Source: an uncultured Collinsella sp.
GTDB lineage: Bacteria > Actinomycetota > Coriobacteriia > Coriobacteriales > Coriobacteriaceae
Reading direction: 5' to 3'
DNA length: 5,725 nucleotides
NCBI GenBank assembly: GCA_902461085.1
Contig: CABPWH010000098.1
Coordinates: 1 to 5,725 of the forward strand
In this document: in pieces, positions 1-5,559 of the stretch
Numbering within the stretch: the first letter of the stretch is position 1
How the letters are laid out: each line of letters opens with the position of its first letter
Position numbers and translations under genes: made by a program
The notes under the pieces: model-generated
What the model was told of the DNA's origin: nothing
Databases searched by the model: none
Seen by the model: only the letters and a program-made list of their open reading frames with translations

Positions 1-163
1 TCACGAGCGGGGGCTCCTGTCGTTTCCGTGCCTTCGGATTGGGTCATAGTGTCTGTCTTTGCCTGGTCATTGACGTTGCCGTTCTATTTACTGGGGTTAT
101 CGGTACGGCCTTTGCCGTATTATTGAGGCTGTTTGTTGCTTTGCTTGTTGTTGAGGGGCTTTG

Positions 164-799
164 TTGGACAGCTATTTTACTCTGCAATCGAATATTGAGG
201 CTTCGGGCGAGTTTGTGGACCGCAAGAGCCGTTTTATTGCCCAACTGGTCCATATTGAGTCCGAGGATGAGGCGAATGCCTTTATCGAGATGGTTCGCAA
301 GCGTCATTACGACGCTCGACACAATGTTCCCGCGTGGATTTTAGTCGATGGACGCGAGCGCCAGAGCGATGATGGTGAGCCGAGCCGCACGAGCGGTATG
401 CCGACGCTCGAGGTGTTGCGTGGCGCGGAACTCAAAAATGTTTGCTGCGTAGTGACGCGCTATTTTGGTGGCACGCTGTTAGGGCCCGGTGGCTTGGTGC
501 GCGCCTATACCGCGGCGACGCAGGCGGCGGTGGCCGCGGCTCAGGAGGCCGGACAGATCGTTGAGATGACGAGCGTTGTGCCCGTTGATGTTCATGTGGC
601 CTATCCGCAATACGAACAGGTGCTTCGCCTGGCGCAGGATTCGGGCGCCAAGGTTTCGGATACCGATTACGCGGATGCCGTGACGATTCATTTGGTGTTT
701 AAGGCGGGGGAGCAGGAGCCGTTTTGCGCTAAGATGCGCGAGCTTATGGCGGGGCGCGAAGAGATCGAGGTCGGCGCTCCCAAATTTGCCGAGTTCTAA
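164..799 (+). CDS. yigZ: YigZ/IMPACT family protein
   Basis: A 211-residue member of the YigZ/IMPACT family, close to the usual length of about 200-215. The N-terminal IMPACT domain (about residues 15-125) shows KSRFIA (21-26), DARHNVPAW (50-58), SDDGEPSRTSG (68-78) and RYFGGTLLGPGG (99-110), the family's signature blocks. The C-terminal part (about 138-205) fits the small ferredoxin-like DUF1949 domain. Eukaryotic IMPACT regulates the Gcn2 kinase; the bacterial role is not settled, so no reaction is assigned. Start: an in-frame TGA at 152-154 leaves only two near candidates, TTG at 161 and TTG at 164. GAGG at 153-156 sits 7 bases before 164 but only 4 before 161, so 164 is preferred; the choice changes one residue. 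It is a single gene closed by its own terminator and convergent with the next gene. Family call is secure; the start is less so. Confidence 0.93.
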   Translation: MDSYFTLQSNIEASGEFVDRKSRFIAQLVHIESEDEANAFIEMVRKRHYDARHNVPAWILVDGRERQSDDGEPSRTSGMPTLEVLRGAELKNVCCVVTRYFGGTLLGPGGLVRAYTAATQAAVAAAQEAGQIVEMTSVVPVDVHVAYPQYEQVLRLAQDSGAKVSDTDYADAVTIHLVFKAGEQEPFCAKMRELMAGREEIEVGAPKFAEF

Positions 800-802
800 C
801 GG

Positions 803-853
803 CGACGGCTGGCGTTCTTTTGGATGGATCCCAAACGCGCCGGCCGTCGTTTT
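803..853 (+). terminator. Intrinsic terminator of the yigZ-family gene
   Basis: Four bases after the stop codon, CGACGGCTGGCG (803-814) pairs with CGCCGGCCGTCG (838-849) through 12 pairs, one of them G-T. The enclosed 23 bases fold further: TTTGG (819-823) with CCAAA (831-835). TTTT follows at 850-853. The T run lies only on the + side, so it mainly stops the yigZ transcript, although the same stem lies just past the end of the convergent gene and could act weakly there. Confidence 0.8.
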
Positions 854-866
854 ATGTTGCTGCCGT

Positions 867-1313
867 TTACTCGGCGAGCTGCTTTAGCACATCGCAGGCG
901 ATCTCGACGGCATCGTCGATGCAGCCGGGGCAGCTGCGGAGCGGACCTTTATCCGATCCGATGCCCTTGAGCGTGCCGCAGACGGTCGTCGTGTTCTTCT
1001 CGCCAAATCGCTTGGCAATCTCGCGCGACAGCTTGTAGGTCTGGCCTTTGGTCTTGGGGTTCTCCATGCCGTCGCTCATTACAAAGCCCATGATGGCAAC
1101 AGCGCCCGAGATGGCGCCGCAGGTCTCGGTCATGCCACCCATGCCGGCGCCAAAGCCCTCGGTGAGGGTAAAGGCGGTCTGGGGGTCGAGCCCGACGGCG
1201 GGCGCGAGCGTGCAGGCGACGGCCTGGGCGCAGTTAAAGCCACGGGCGTGGTATTCGGCAGCCTGAGCCTGACAGGCGGTGATGTCGAGCTGGGCAGTAT
1301 CGATTTGCTTCAT
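867..1313 (-). CDS. C_GCAxxG_C_C family (putative redox/metal cysteine) protein
   Basis: A 148-residue protein with the spaced cysteine pattern of the C_GCAxxG_C_C family (Pfam PF09719): Cys28 in FNCAQAV, Cys65 in TCGAISGA after a Gly/Met-rich stretch (53-61), Cys112 in VCGTLKG, and Cys128/Cys131 in SCPGC. No signal peptide or membrane helix is evident, so it is probably cytosolic. The family is often suggested to bind a metal or cluster or to work in redox chemistry, but the biochemical role is unknown. Start: ATG at 1313-1311 has AGGAG (1324-1320 on this strand) 6 bases upstream, the best ribosome site. The frame stays open upstream to 1457, and an alternative ATG at 1385-1383 has GAGG 5 bases before it; that would add 24 residues unlike the rest of the protein. 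It is divergent from the metY-like gene. No convincing promoter was seen. Confidence 0.82.
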   Translation of the reverse strand: MKQIDTAQLDITACQAQAAEYHARGFNCAQAVACTLAPAVGLDPQTAFTLTEGFGAGMGGMTETCGAISGAVAIMGFVMSDGMENPKTKGQTYKLSREIAKRFGEKNTTTVCGTLKGIGSDKGPLRSCPGCIDDAVEIACDVLKQLAE

Positions 1314-1326
1314 CGTTGTCTCCTTG

Positions 1327-1358
1327 GTCACGGTGTACCCGCCTATGGTACCCGTGAC
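1327..1358 (-). promoter_or_regulatory. Inverted repeat just upstream of the cysteine-motif gene
   Basis: GTCACGG-T-GTACC (1327-1339) pairs with GGTAC-CCGTGAC (1347-1358): 12 pairs, one bulged T, 7-base loop. Its edge is one base from the ribosome binding site (AAGGAG, 1325-1320) of the 867-1313 gene. It could be an operator for a dimeric or tetrameric repressor, or an RNA stem in the 5' leader that affects translation. There is no T run in either direction, so it is not a terminator. The structure is plain in the sequence; its function is inferred. Confidence 0.5.
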
Positions 1359-1476
1359 GGTGCGTGTAATCATCGAGAGCTTCATGGATGCCTCATTTTT
1401 ATCTATCGAGCAAATGCCCAAGGCTTGAGATAAATACCCCTGATCAATAAGTCCCATAACCTACCTTGGGGATGGG

Positions 1477-1505
1477 TTGAGAGGGGTGCAGGGTAGCGGT
1501 ATCGT
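1477..1505 (+). promoter_or_regulatory. Putative promoter of the metY-like gene
   Basis: TTGAGA (1477-1482), a 17-base spacer, then TATCGT (1500-1505): four of six matches to the sigma70 consensus in each box at ideal spacing. Transcription would start near 1512, giving a leader of about 33 bases, too short for a SAM riboswitch or T-box. GGGAG (1534-1538) lies 6 bases before the start codon. Confidence 0.4.
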
Positions 1506-1544
1506 GAACCGAATAAAACTAAAACCCAGGCAAGGGAGCTAGAT

Positions 1545-2828
1545 ATGAGCGAGCAGACCATCGGTACCACATGTGTTCAGGGCGGCTATCACCCGGGAGA
1601 TGCCGAGCCGCGCCAGGTGCCCATCTACCAGTCCACCACGTGGAAATACGACACGTCCGAGCACATGGGCAAGCTGTTTGACCTGGAGGAGTCGGGCTAC
1701 TTCTACAGCCGTCTGCAGAACCCCACGTGCGATCTGGTTGCCGCCAAGATCTGCGAGATGGAGGGCGGCACCGCTGCGATGCTCACGAGCTCGGGCATGG
1801 CTGCGAACTTCCTCGCGATCTTTAACGTGGCCGGTGCCGGCGATCATGTGGTCGCGAGCTCTGCCATTTACGGCGGTACGTATAACCTGCTCGCCCACAC
1901 CATGGGCCGCATGGGCGTGACCTGCACGTTCGTCGCCCCCGACTGCACCGATGAGGAGCTGGAGGCAGCCTTTGAGCCCAACACCAAGCTCGTCTTTGGC
2001 GAGACGATCGCCAACCCCGCGTTGGCGGTCCTCGACATCGAGCGCTTTGCCAAGGCCGCACATGACCACGGCGTGCCGCTGATGGTCGACAACACCTTCC
2101 CGACACCCGTAATGTGCCGTCCCTTTGAGTGGGGTGCCGACATCGTCACGCACTCCACCACCAAGTACATGGATGGACATGCTGCCTACCTGGGTGGCGT
2201 AATCGTCGATCACGGCCAGTTTGACTGGATGGCCCATGCGGACAAGTTCCCGGGTCTCACCACGCCCGACGAGAGCTACCACGGCGTGACCTATGCCGAG
2301 AAGTTCGGTCGCGAGGGTGCCTTCATTACCAAGGCCACCGCGCAGCTCATGCGCGACCTTGGCCCCATGCAGAACCCGCAGGCGGCGTTCTTCCTGAACA
2401 GCTCGCTCGAGAGCCTTCATGTGCGCATGCCGCGTCATTGTGAGAACGGCCTGGCCGTTGCCAAGTTCCTGCAGAGCCATCCCAAGGTGCGCTTCGTGAG
2501 CTATCCGGGCCTGGAGGGCGATAAGTACTATGACCTGGCTCAGAAGTACATGCCCAACGGTACCTGCGGCGTTGTGAGCTTTGGCTTTAACGGTGGTCGC
2601 GCGGCGGCCGAGACCTTTATGAAGAGCCTCAAGCTCGCCCAGATTGCCACGCACGTGGCCGACGCCCGCACTTGCTGCCTGCATCCCGCTAATGCCACGC
2701 ATCGTCAGATGAACGATGAGGAGCTCATCGCCTGCGGCATCTCCGCCGACATGGTGCGCCTGTCGTGCGGCCTCGAGGACACGGCAGATCTGATTGCCGA
2801 CCTTGAGCAAGCACTCGAGCAGTGCTAG
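1545..2828 (+). CDS. metY: O-acetylhomoserine sulfhydrylase (Cys/Met metabolism PLP enzyme)
   Basis: A 427-residue fold-type I PLP enzyme of the Cys/Met metabolism family, most like O-acetylhomoserine aminocarboxypropyltransferase, which makes homocysteine from O-acetylhomoserine and sulfide in the cytosol. Visible residues by family analogy: Tyr54/Arg56 in YSRLQNPT (PLP phosphate of the partner subunit), SSGMA (82-86, phosphate cup), Tyr109 in IYGGTYNL (stacks on the ring), Asp182 in VDNTF (pyridine nitrogen), Lys207 in STTKYMDGH (Schiff base), and Arg405 in VRLSCGLED (substrate carboxylate). The inserted segment FPGLTTPDESYHG (235-247) and the length near 430 favour MetY over cystathionine gamma-synthase or methionine gamma-lyase, which are nearer 380-400. 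The protein is rich in cysteine (13). Ribosome site GGGAG (1534-1538). Exact substrate preference (O-acetyl- or O-succinylhomoserine, or lyase activity) cannot be fixed from sequence. Confidence 0.9.
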   Translation: MSEQTIGTTCVQGGYHPGDAEPRQVPIYQSTTWKYDTSEHMGKLFDLEESGYFYSRLQNPTCDLVAAKICEMEGGTAAMLTSSGMAANFLAIFNVAGAGDHVVASSAIYGGTYNLLAHTMGRMGVTCTFVAPDCTDEELEAAFEPNTKLVFGETIANPALAVLDIERFAKAAHDHGVPLMVDNTFPTPVMCRPFEWGADIVTHSTTKYMDGHAAYLGGVIVDHGQFDWMAHADKFPGLTTPDESYHGVTYAEKFGREGAFITKATAQLMRDLGPMQNPQAAFFLNSSLESLHVRMPRHCENGLAVAKFLQSHPKVRFVSYPGLEGDKYYDLAQKYMPNGTCGVVSFGFNGGRAAAETFMKSLKLAQIATHVADARTCCLHPANATHRQMNDEELIACGISADMVRLSCGLEDTADLIADLEQALEQC

Positions 2829-2842
2829 GCTAGCGTTCGCAC

Positions 2843-2878
2843 AAGGCGCCGATGCTGGCAGAAAGCTTCGGCGACCTT
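2843..2878 (+). other. Stem-loop after the metY-like gene
   Basis: AAGG-CGCCGA (2843-2852) pairs with TCGGCG-(A)-CCTT (2868-2878): 10 pairs with one bulged A at 2874, plus two further GC pairs inside after a T-T mismatch. It lies between the metY stop codon and the strong terminator. Only TTT follows, so on its own it would be a weak terminator. It may protect the mRNA 3' end or belong to the leader of the next gene. Confidence 0.45.
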
Positions 2879-2896
2879 TAGTTCCGATTCCGTAGG

Positions 2897-2943
2897 CGGG
2901 ACCCCAATCGCGACTGTTTACAGGCGATTGGGGCCCCGTTTTT
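2897..2943 (+). terminator. Strong intrinsic terminator between metY-like and MFS genes
   Basis: CCCCAATCGC (2902-2911) pairs perfectly with GCGATTGGGG (2924-2933). Inside, CTG/CAG closes a TTTA loop. Outside, CGGG (2897-2900) pairs with CCCG (2935-2938) across one A-C mismatch. TTTTT follows directly (2939-2943). It ends only 26 bases before the MFS start codon, so it either ends the metY transcript or acts as an attenuator in the MFS leader. Confidence 0.88.
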
Positions 2944-2969
2944 GCGTTGGGCCACTCGAAAGGATAGAT

Positions 2970-4274
2970 ATGGAGAAAACCGCAGAGCAGCTGCGCCGCG
3001 AGCACATTGCTCTAGAGGGCGACACCCACGGCAAGAACAAATGGGCGATTCTGTTCACCGTGCTCATCATGACGTTTATGGTGTGTCTGGATTCGACCGT
3101 CGTGACCGTGGCGCTGCCCGTGATGCAAAAGGAGCTGGGCGTGGGCCTCGATCGCATTCAGCTGGTGAGTTCGGTGTACCTGCTTGCGACATGCGTGGCT
3201 ATGTTGTCGTTTGGCCGTCTGGGCGACGTGCGCGGCAAGGTGAATGTGTTCCAGCTGGGCGTCATCGTCTTTTCGGTCGGTTCGCTGCTGTGCGGCCTTT
3301 CGGCCTCGCTCGAGGTTCTTATCTTGGCACGCATTGTTCAGGGCATCGGTTGCGCGGCGGCCATGGCTAACAACATGGGTATCATCACCGAGTCGTTTCC
3401 GGCGCGCGAACGAGGCCGTGCCATGGGTATTCTCGCGACCTTTGTGGCCCTCGGCATGATGTGTGGCCCCGTGCTCGGCGGCATGCTGGTGGCAAGCTTT
3501 CCCTGGGAGAGTATCTTCCTCATCAACCTGCCTATTGGCGTAATCTCGTTTATCGTGGGGCTCTACACGCTGCCGCATGTTAGGCCAGAGGCCGGTGAAC
3601 GCCCCATGTCGCTGGCGGAGGCCGCGCGTCGCTGCTTTGCAAATTCGGCCTTCACTATCAACCTTGCCTGCATGCTCATCGTGTTCGTTGGTATTGGCGC
3701 ATCCGAGTTTATTTTGCCGTTCTATTTTCAGGACGCCCACGGCTTTGGTTCCGACATTTCCGGATTGCTGTTTTTGGCGCTGCCGATGGTGAATGCCTTT
3801 ATCGGCCCGCTTTCGGGTGCGGTTTCGGACCGTGTTGGCTGCGGGGGTCCCACGGCGGTCGGCCTGGGCGTGTACGTGTGCGGGCTCTTTGCGGTAAGTA
3901 CGCTCGACGAGCACTCTTCCATCCCTGTGATCGTGTGCTGCGTCGCATTTATGTCGTGCGGTACGTCGATTTTCCAGAGCCCTAACAATTCGTTGTATAT
4001 GGGCTCGGCTCCGCGCGAAGCACTCGGCTTCGCGGGCAGCCTGGGTAGCCTGGCGCGCTATGCGGGTATGGCAGTGGGTATTACGGCGGCGTCGCATATC
4101 CTGTATGGGCAGATGAGCGTGGCGATGGGCGAGGCCGTGACCAGTTTCGTTGCAGGCCGTCCGGATGTGTTCTTGTTTGGTTTCCGTTCGGTGTTCTATG
4201 TGTTGATGGCTGTGGCCGCTGTGGGCTTTGCGCTCGCCATGGAGCGTTTGGTGAGGGTGCGCGCCCGCCATTAG
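2970..4274 (+). CDS. MFS transporter, DHA-type drug/solute exporter-like
   Basis: A 434-residue inner-membrane major facilitator. It has the drug:H+ antiporter motifs: LDSTVVTVALP (40-50, typical of EmrB/QacA-type DHA2 proteins) in the first helix, motif A GRLGDVRGK (82-90), Arg121 with QG in helix 4 (motif B), and GPVLGG (166-171, motif C) in helix 5. Twelve hydrophobic segments can be counted, near 24-50, 63-81, 92-112, 114-140, 150-174, 180-201, 227-254, 263-285, 293-311, 318-344, 353-379 and 398-426, with a cytosolic loop at about 202-226. DHA2 proteins usually have 14 segments, so the central pair seems absent. Substrate is unknown. Start: ATG 2970 has AAGGA (2960-2964) 5 bases upstream; the upstream in-frame TTG at 2928 lies in the terminator stem and is rejected. 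No good promoter is visible between the terminator and the start. Confidence 0.88.
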   Translation: MEKTAEQLRREHIALEGDTHGKNKWAILFTVLIMTFMVCLDSTVVTVALPVMQKELGVGLDRIQLVSSVYLLATCVAMLSFGRLGDVRGKVNVFQLGVIVFSVGSLLCGLSASLEVLILARIVQGIGCAAAMANNMGIITESFPARERGRAMGILATFVALGMMCGPVLGGMLVASFPWESIFLINLPIGVISFIVGLYTLPHVRPEAGERPMSLAEAARRCFANSAFTINLACMLIVFVGIGASEFILPFYFQDAHGFGSDISGLLFLALPMVNAFIGPLSGAVSDRVGCGGPTAVGLGVYVCGLFAVSTLDEHSSIPVIVCCVAFMSCGTSIFQSPNNSLYMGSAPREALGFAGSLGSLARYAGMAVGITAASHILYGQMSVAMGEAVTSFVAGRPDVFLFGFRSVFYVLMAVAAVGFALAMERLVRVRARH

Positions 4275-4368
4275 CTTGTGGAGGCAGGCTTGCCACGAAT
4301 CGGCCCATCTACTGGTCTTGCGGCTTTATGGTGCGATGCGGCTTGTGGGACGGGTGGGGGTCGGTCCG

Positions 4369-4377
4369 TGGTAGACT
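4369..4377 (+). promoter_or_regulatory. Putative extended -10 promoter of xpt
   Basis: TG-G-TAGACT: an extended -10 dinucleotide (4369-4370) followed by TAGACT (4372-4377), which shares TA, A and the final T with TATAAT. No good -35 box stands 16-18 bases upstream, as is usual for extended -10 promoters. Transcription would begin near 4384 and leave a leader of about 49 bases, with no room for a purine riboswitch. Confidence 0.35.
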
Positions 4378-4399
4378 ATCGAACAACGTTTATTAATCG

Positions 4400-4417
4400 C
4401 GCGGTATCGTTGCCGCG
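4400..4417 (+). other. Small leader hairpin before the xpt ribosome site
   Basis: CGCGG (4400-4404) pairs with CCGCG (4413-4417) around an 8-base loop. The ribosome binding site AAGGGG (4420-4425) begins three bases later, 7 bases before the ATG. This short stem could stabilise the leader or affect ribosome access. With five pairs it may also be chance in GC-rich DNA. Confidence 0.25.
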
Positions 4418-4432
4418 AGAAGGGGTTGCGCC

Positions 4433-5011
4433 ATGCAGGAGCTTGAGGATCGTATTCGCCATGACGGCATCGTAAAGGCCGGTAACGTCCTTAAGGTTGA
4501 TGCCTTCCTCAACCACCAGTGCGACGTTGAGCTGTTCGACCACATGGGTGCCGAGTGGGCCCGTCTGTTCGAGGGCGTCGAGATCAACAAGATCCTGACG
4601 ATTGAGGCTTCGGGCATTGGCATGGCTTGCATCGCGGCTCAGCATTTTGGCGGTGTGCCGGTGGTCTTTGCCAAGAAGGCGCAGTCCATCAACCTCGACG
4701 GCGAGCAGTATGCCACGACCATCTACTCCTTTACCAAGCAGAAGGAGTACCCGGTCATCGTTGGCAAGCGTTTCCTGTCCGAGGGCGACAAGGTCCTGAT
4801 TATCGATGACTTCCTGGCCAACGGCTGCGCGCTCGAGGGTCTTATCAAGATCTGCGAGGCTGCGGGTGCCGAGGTGTCCGGTATTGGCATTGCAGTGGAG
4901 AAGGGCTTCCAGGGCGGCGGCGATAAGCTCCGCGAGCGCGGCTTCCGCGTTGAGAGCCTGGCCCGTATCGCCGATATGGACTGCGAGACCGGCGAGATCA
5001 CCTTCGCCTAA
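4433..5011 (+). CDS. xpt: Xanthine phosphoribosyltransferase
   Basis: A 192-residue cytosolic type I phosphoribosyltransferase that joins xanthine to PRPP to form XMP in purine salvage (EC 2.4.2.22). It follows the Bacillus Xpt pattern along its length: VLKVDAFLNHQ (19-29, base recognition), TIEASGIG (56-63), VPVVFAKK (75-82), YSFTKQ (98-103), and the PRPP loop VLIIDDFLANG (121-131, acidic pair Asp125/Asp126). GIGIAVEKGFQ (150-160, Lys157 near the base) and RVESLARI (172-179) follow. Length matches the family (about 190). Ribosome site AAGGGG lies 7 bases before the ATG. In Bacillus, xpt is often followed by the xanthine permease gene and preceded by a guanine riboswitch; here neither is present, so it stands as a single-gene unit between the MFS gene and the release-factor-like gene. 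Confidence 0.96.
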   Translation: MQELEDRIRHDGIVKAGNVLKVDAFLNHQCDVELFDHMGAEWARLFEGVEINKILTIEASGIGMACIAAQHFGGVPVVFAKKAQSINLDGEQYATTIYSFTKQKEYPVIVGKRFLSEGDKVLIIDDFLANGCALEGLIKICEAAGAEVSGIGIAVEKGFQGGGDKLRERGFRVESLARIADMDCETGEITFA

Positions 5012-5038
5012 GCGCGCAACACAAGCGATTGGTATGCG

Positions 5039-5073
5039 ATGTGACAAAGGGCTTTCCCTTTGTCACATTTTTT
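5039..5073 (+). terminator. Intrinsic terminator of xpt
   Basis: ATGTGACAAAGGG (5039-5051) pairs perfectly with CCCTTTGTCACAT (5056-5068) around a CTTT loop: 13 pairs, then a T run through 5073. There is no T run on the - strand. It ends 20 bases before the next start codon, so the following gene has its ribosome site directly after a terminator. Confidence 0.9.
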
Positions 5074-5093
5074 GTATGAGGGGAGGTGTTGAT

Positions 5094-5519
5094 ATGGACG
5101 AGAACAAGATGGGATGGCGCGAGTATGCGCGCTATGCCGAGATGTCGGCCGAGGAGTTGGCGCGCGATTGCGAGGTGCAGGTGTTTCGCGCGACTGGTCC
5201 GGGCGGACAAGGCGTCAACACGACGGACTCGGCGGTGCGCATGAAACATATCCCTTCGGGAATTATCGTGACGGCGCGCGAGAGCCGCAGCCAGTTCCAG
5301 AACCGTGCAAGCTGTCAGCGTAAGCTGAGGGCAGAGCTTGAGCGTCGTGGCCGTCCGCCGCGCCGACGCGTAAAGACCAAGGTGCCTCAGCGCTCTCGCC
5401 AGCGCAGACTCAATGACAAGCACTTCAACGCCATAAAAAAGCCAACCGTCGCAAGCCGGGTAGCGACGAATAGCCTCCTCATGAGTTGCGGTGAAATAGG
5501 GACTGTTTTGCGGCTTTAG
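5094..5519 (+). CDS. Release-factor-like GGQ-domain protein, possible -1 frameshift at the end
   Basis: A small RF-1 domain protein (Pfam PF00472): GPGGQGVNTTDSAVR (35-49) holds the GGQ catalytic motif (37-39) that triggers peptidyl-tRNA hydrolysis at the ribosome. HIPSGI (52-57) and ESRSQFQNR (63-71) match the rest of the domain. It lacks the stop-codon-reading domains of RF1/RF2, so it resembles ArfB/YaeJ or PrfH-type proteins that rescue or release ribosomes; the residue after GGQ is Gly rather than the usual His. Start: GGGAGG (5081-5086) lies 7 bases before ATG 5094; an in-frame ATG at 5076 precedes that site and is rejected. Zero-frame length is 141 residues, but the last 25 look unlike the family and run into a palindrome. 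A -1 shift at 5435-5441 would give 126 residues with a basic tail, ending at 5471-5473. Family call is firm; the C-terminus is doubtful. Confidence 0.85.
   Translation: MDENKMGWREYARYAEMSAEELARDCEVQVFRATGPGGQGVNTTDSAVRMKHIPSGIIVTARESRSQFQNRASCQRKLRAELERRGRPPRRRVKTKVPQRSRQRRLNDKHFNAIKKPTVASRVATNSLLMSCGEIGTVLRL
5435..5473 (+). other. Candidate -1 frameshift site (A_AAA_AAG plus hairpin) or single-base deletion
   Basis: The zero frame reads ATA AAA AAG, so A_AAA_AAG (5435-5441) is exactly in phase for a -1 slip, the same heptamer used in E. coli dnaX. After a 5-base spacer, CGTCGC (5447-5452) pairs with GCGACG (5463-5468) around a 10-base loop. The -1 frame then reads ANRRKPGSDE and stops at TAG 5471-5473. 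No Shine-Dalgarno-like stimulator is seen upstream. A lost A in the six-A run would give the same picture. Confidence 0.5.
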
Positions 5520-5552
5520 CTGCATAAACAGTCCCTATTTCACCGCAACTTA
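5482..5552. repeat. Long palindromic (REP/MITE-like) hairpin element
   Basis: Bases 5484-5508 and 5526-5550 form a perfect 25-bp inverted repeat, starting AGTTGCGGTG and ending CACCGCAACT. The 17-base centre also folds: TGCGGC (5509-5514) pairs with GCTGCA (5519-5524) around TTTA, leaving T5525 bulged. G5483/T5551 and T5482/A5552 extend the base. There is no T run on either side, so it is not a standard intrinsic terminator. It sits between two convergent genes, and the zero-frame stop of the release-factor-like gene (5517-5519) lies in its central loop. Its length and perfection suggest a dispersed mobile palindrome; copy number is not known. Confidence 0.75.
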
Positions 5553-5559
5553 GGTGGGG

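Noticed and set aside
70..103. Possible promoter before the yigZ-family gene (TTGACG at 70-75; TTGCCG 76-81 with TATCGG 98-103)
   Set aside because: The best -35 box has no -10 box at proper spacing, and the alternative pair has only weak matches, so it was not listed as a feature.
194..208. 15-base direct repeat ATTGAGGCTTCGGGC, also at 4601-4615
   Set aside because: Both copies encode I-E-A-S-G within unrelated conserved proteins. It is a coincidence of codon choice, not a repeat element.
39..344. Open frame on the + strand overlapping the start of the yigZ-family gene
   Set aside because: Its second half overlaps the well-supported yigZ frame, it lacks a ribosome site, and its hydrophobic start comes from a T/G-rich intergenic stretch.
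1314..1544. SAM riboswitch or T-box before the metY-like gene
   Set aside because: No conserved core of either class was seen on the + strand, there is no anti-terminator/terminator pair, and the probable leader is only about 33 bases.
1539..3005. Long open frame on the - strand opposite the metY-like gene (488 codons)
   Set aside because: It mirrors the whole metY-like coding region, has a low-complexity His/Ala/Arg-rich translation with no family motifs, and crosses the terminator. It is an effect of high GC and codon bias.
3012..4271. Long open frame on the - strand opposite the MFS gene (419 codons)
   Set aside because: The translation is Arg/His-rich and hydrophilic with no motif, and lies wholly within the MFS gene, whose motifs and helices are clear.
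4275..4432. Purine riboswitch before xpt
   Set aside because: The conserved purine-riboswitch core blocks are not present and the likely leader is too short.
4376..5047. Open frame on the - strand opposite xpt (223 codons)
   Set aside because: It lies antisense to a fully recognisable xpt and has no recognisable domain.
4806..5093. Longer version of the release-factor-like gene starting inside xpt
   Set aside because: The extra N-terminus is out-of-frame xpt sequence and crosses the terminator. The strong ribosome site at 5081-5086 fixes the start at 5094.
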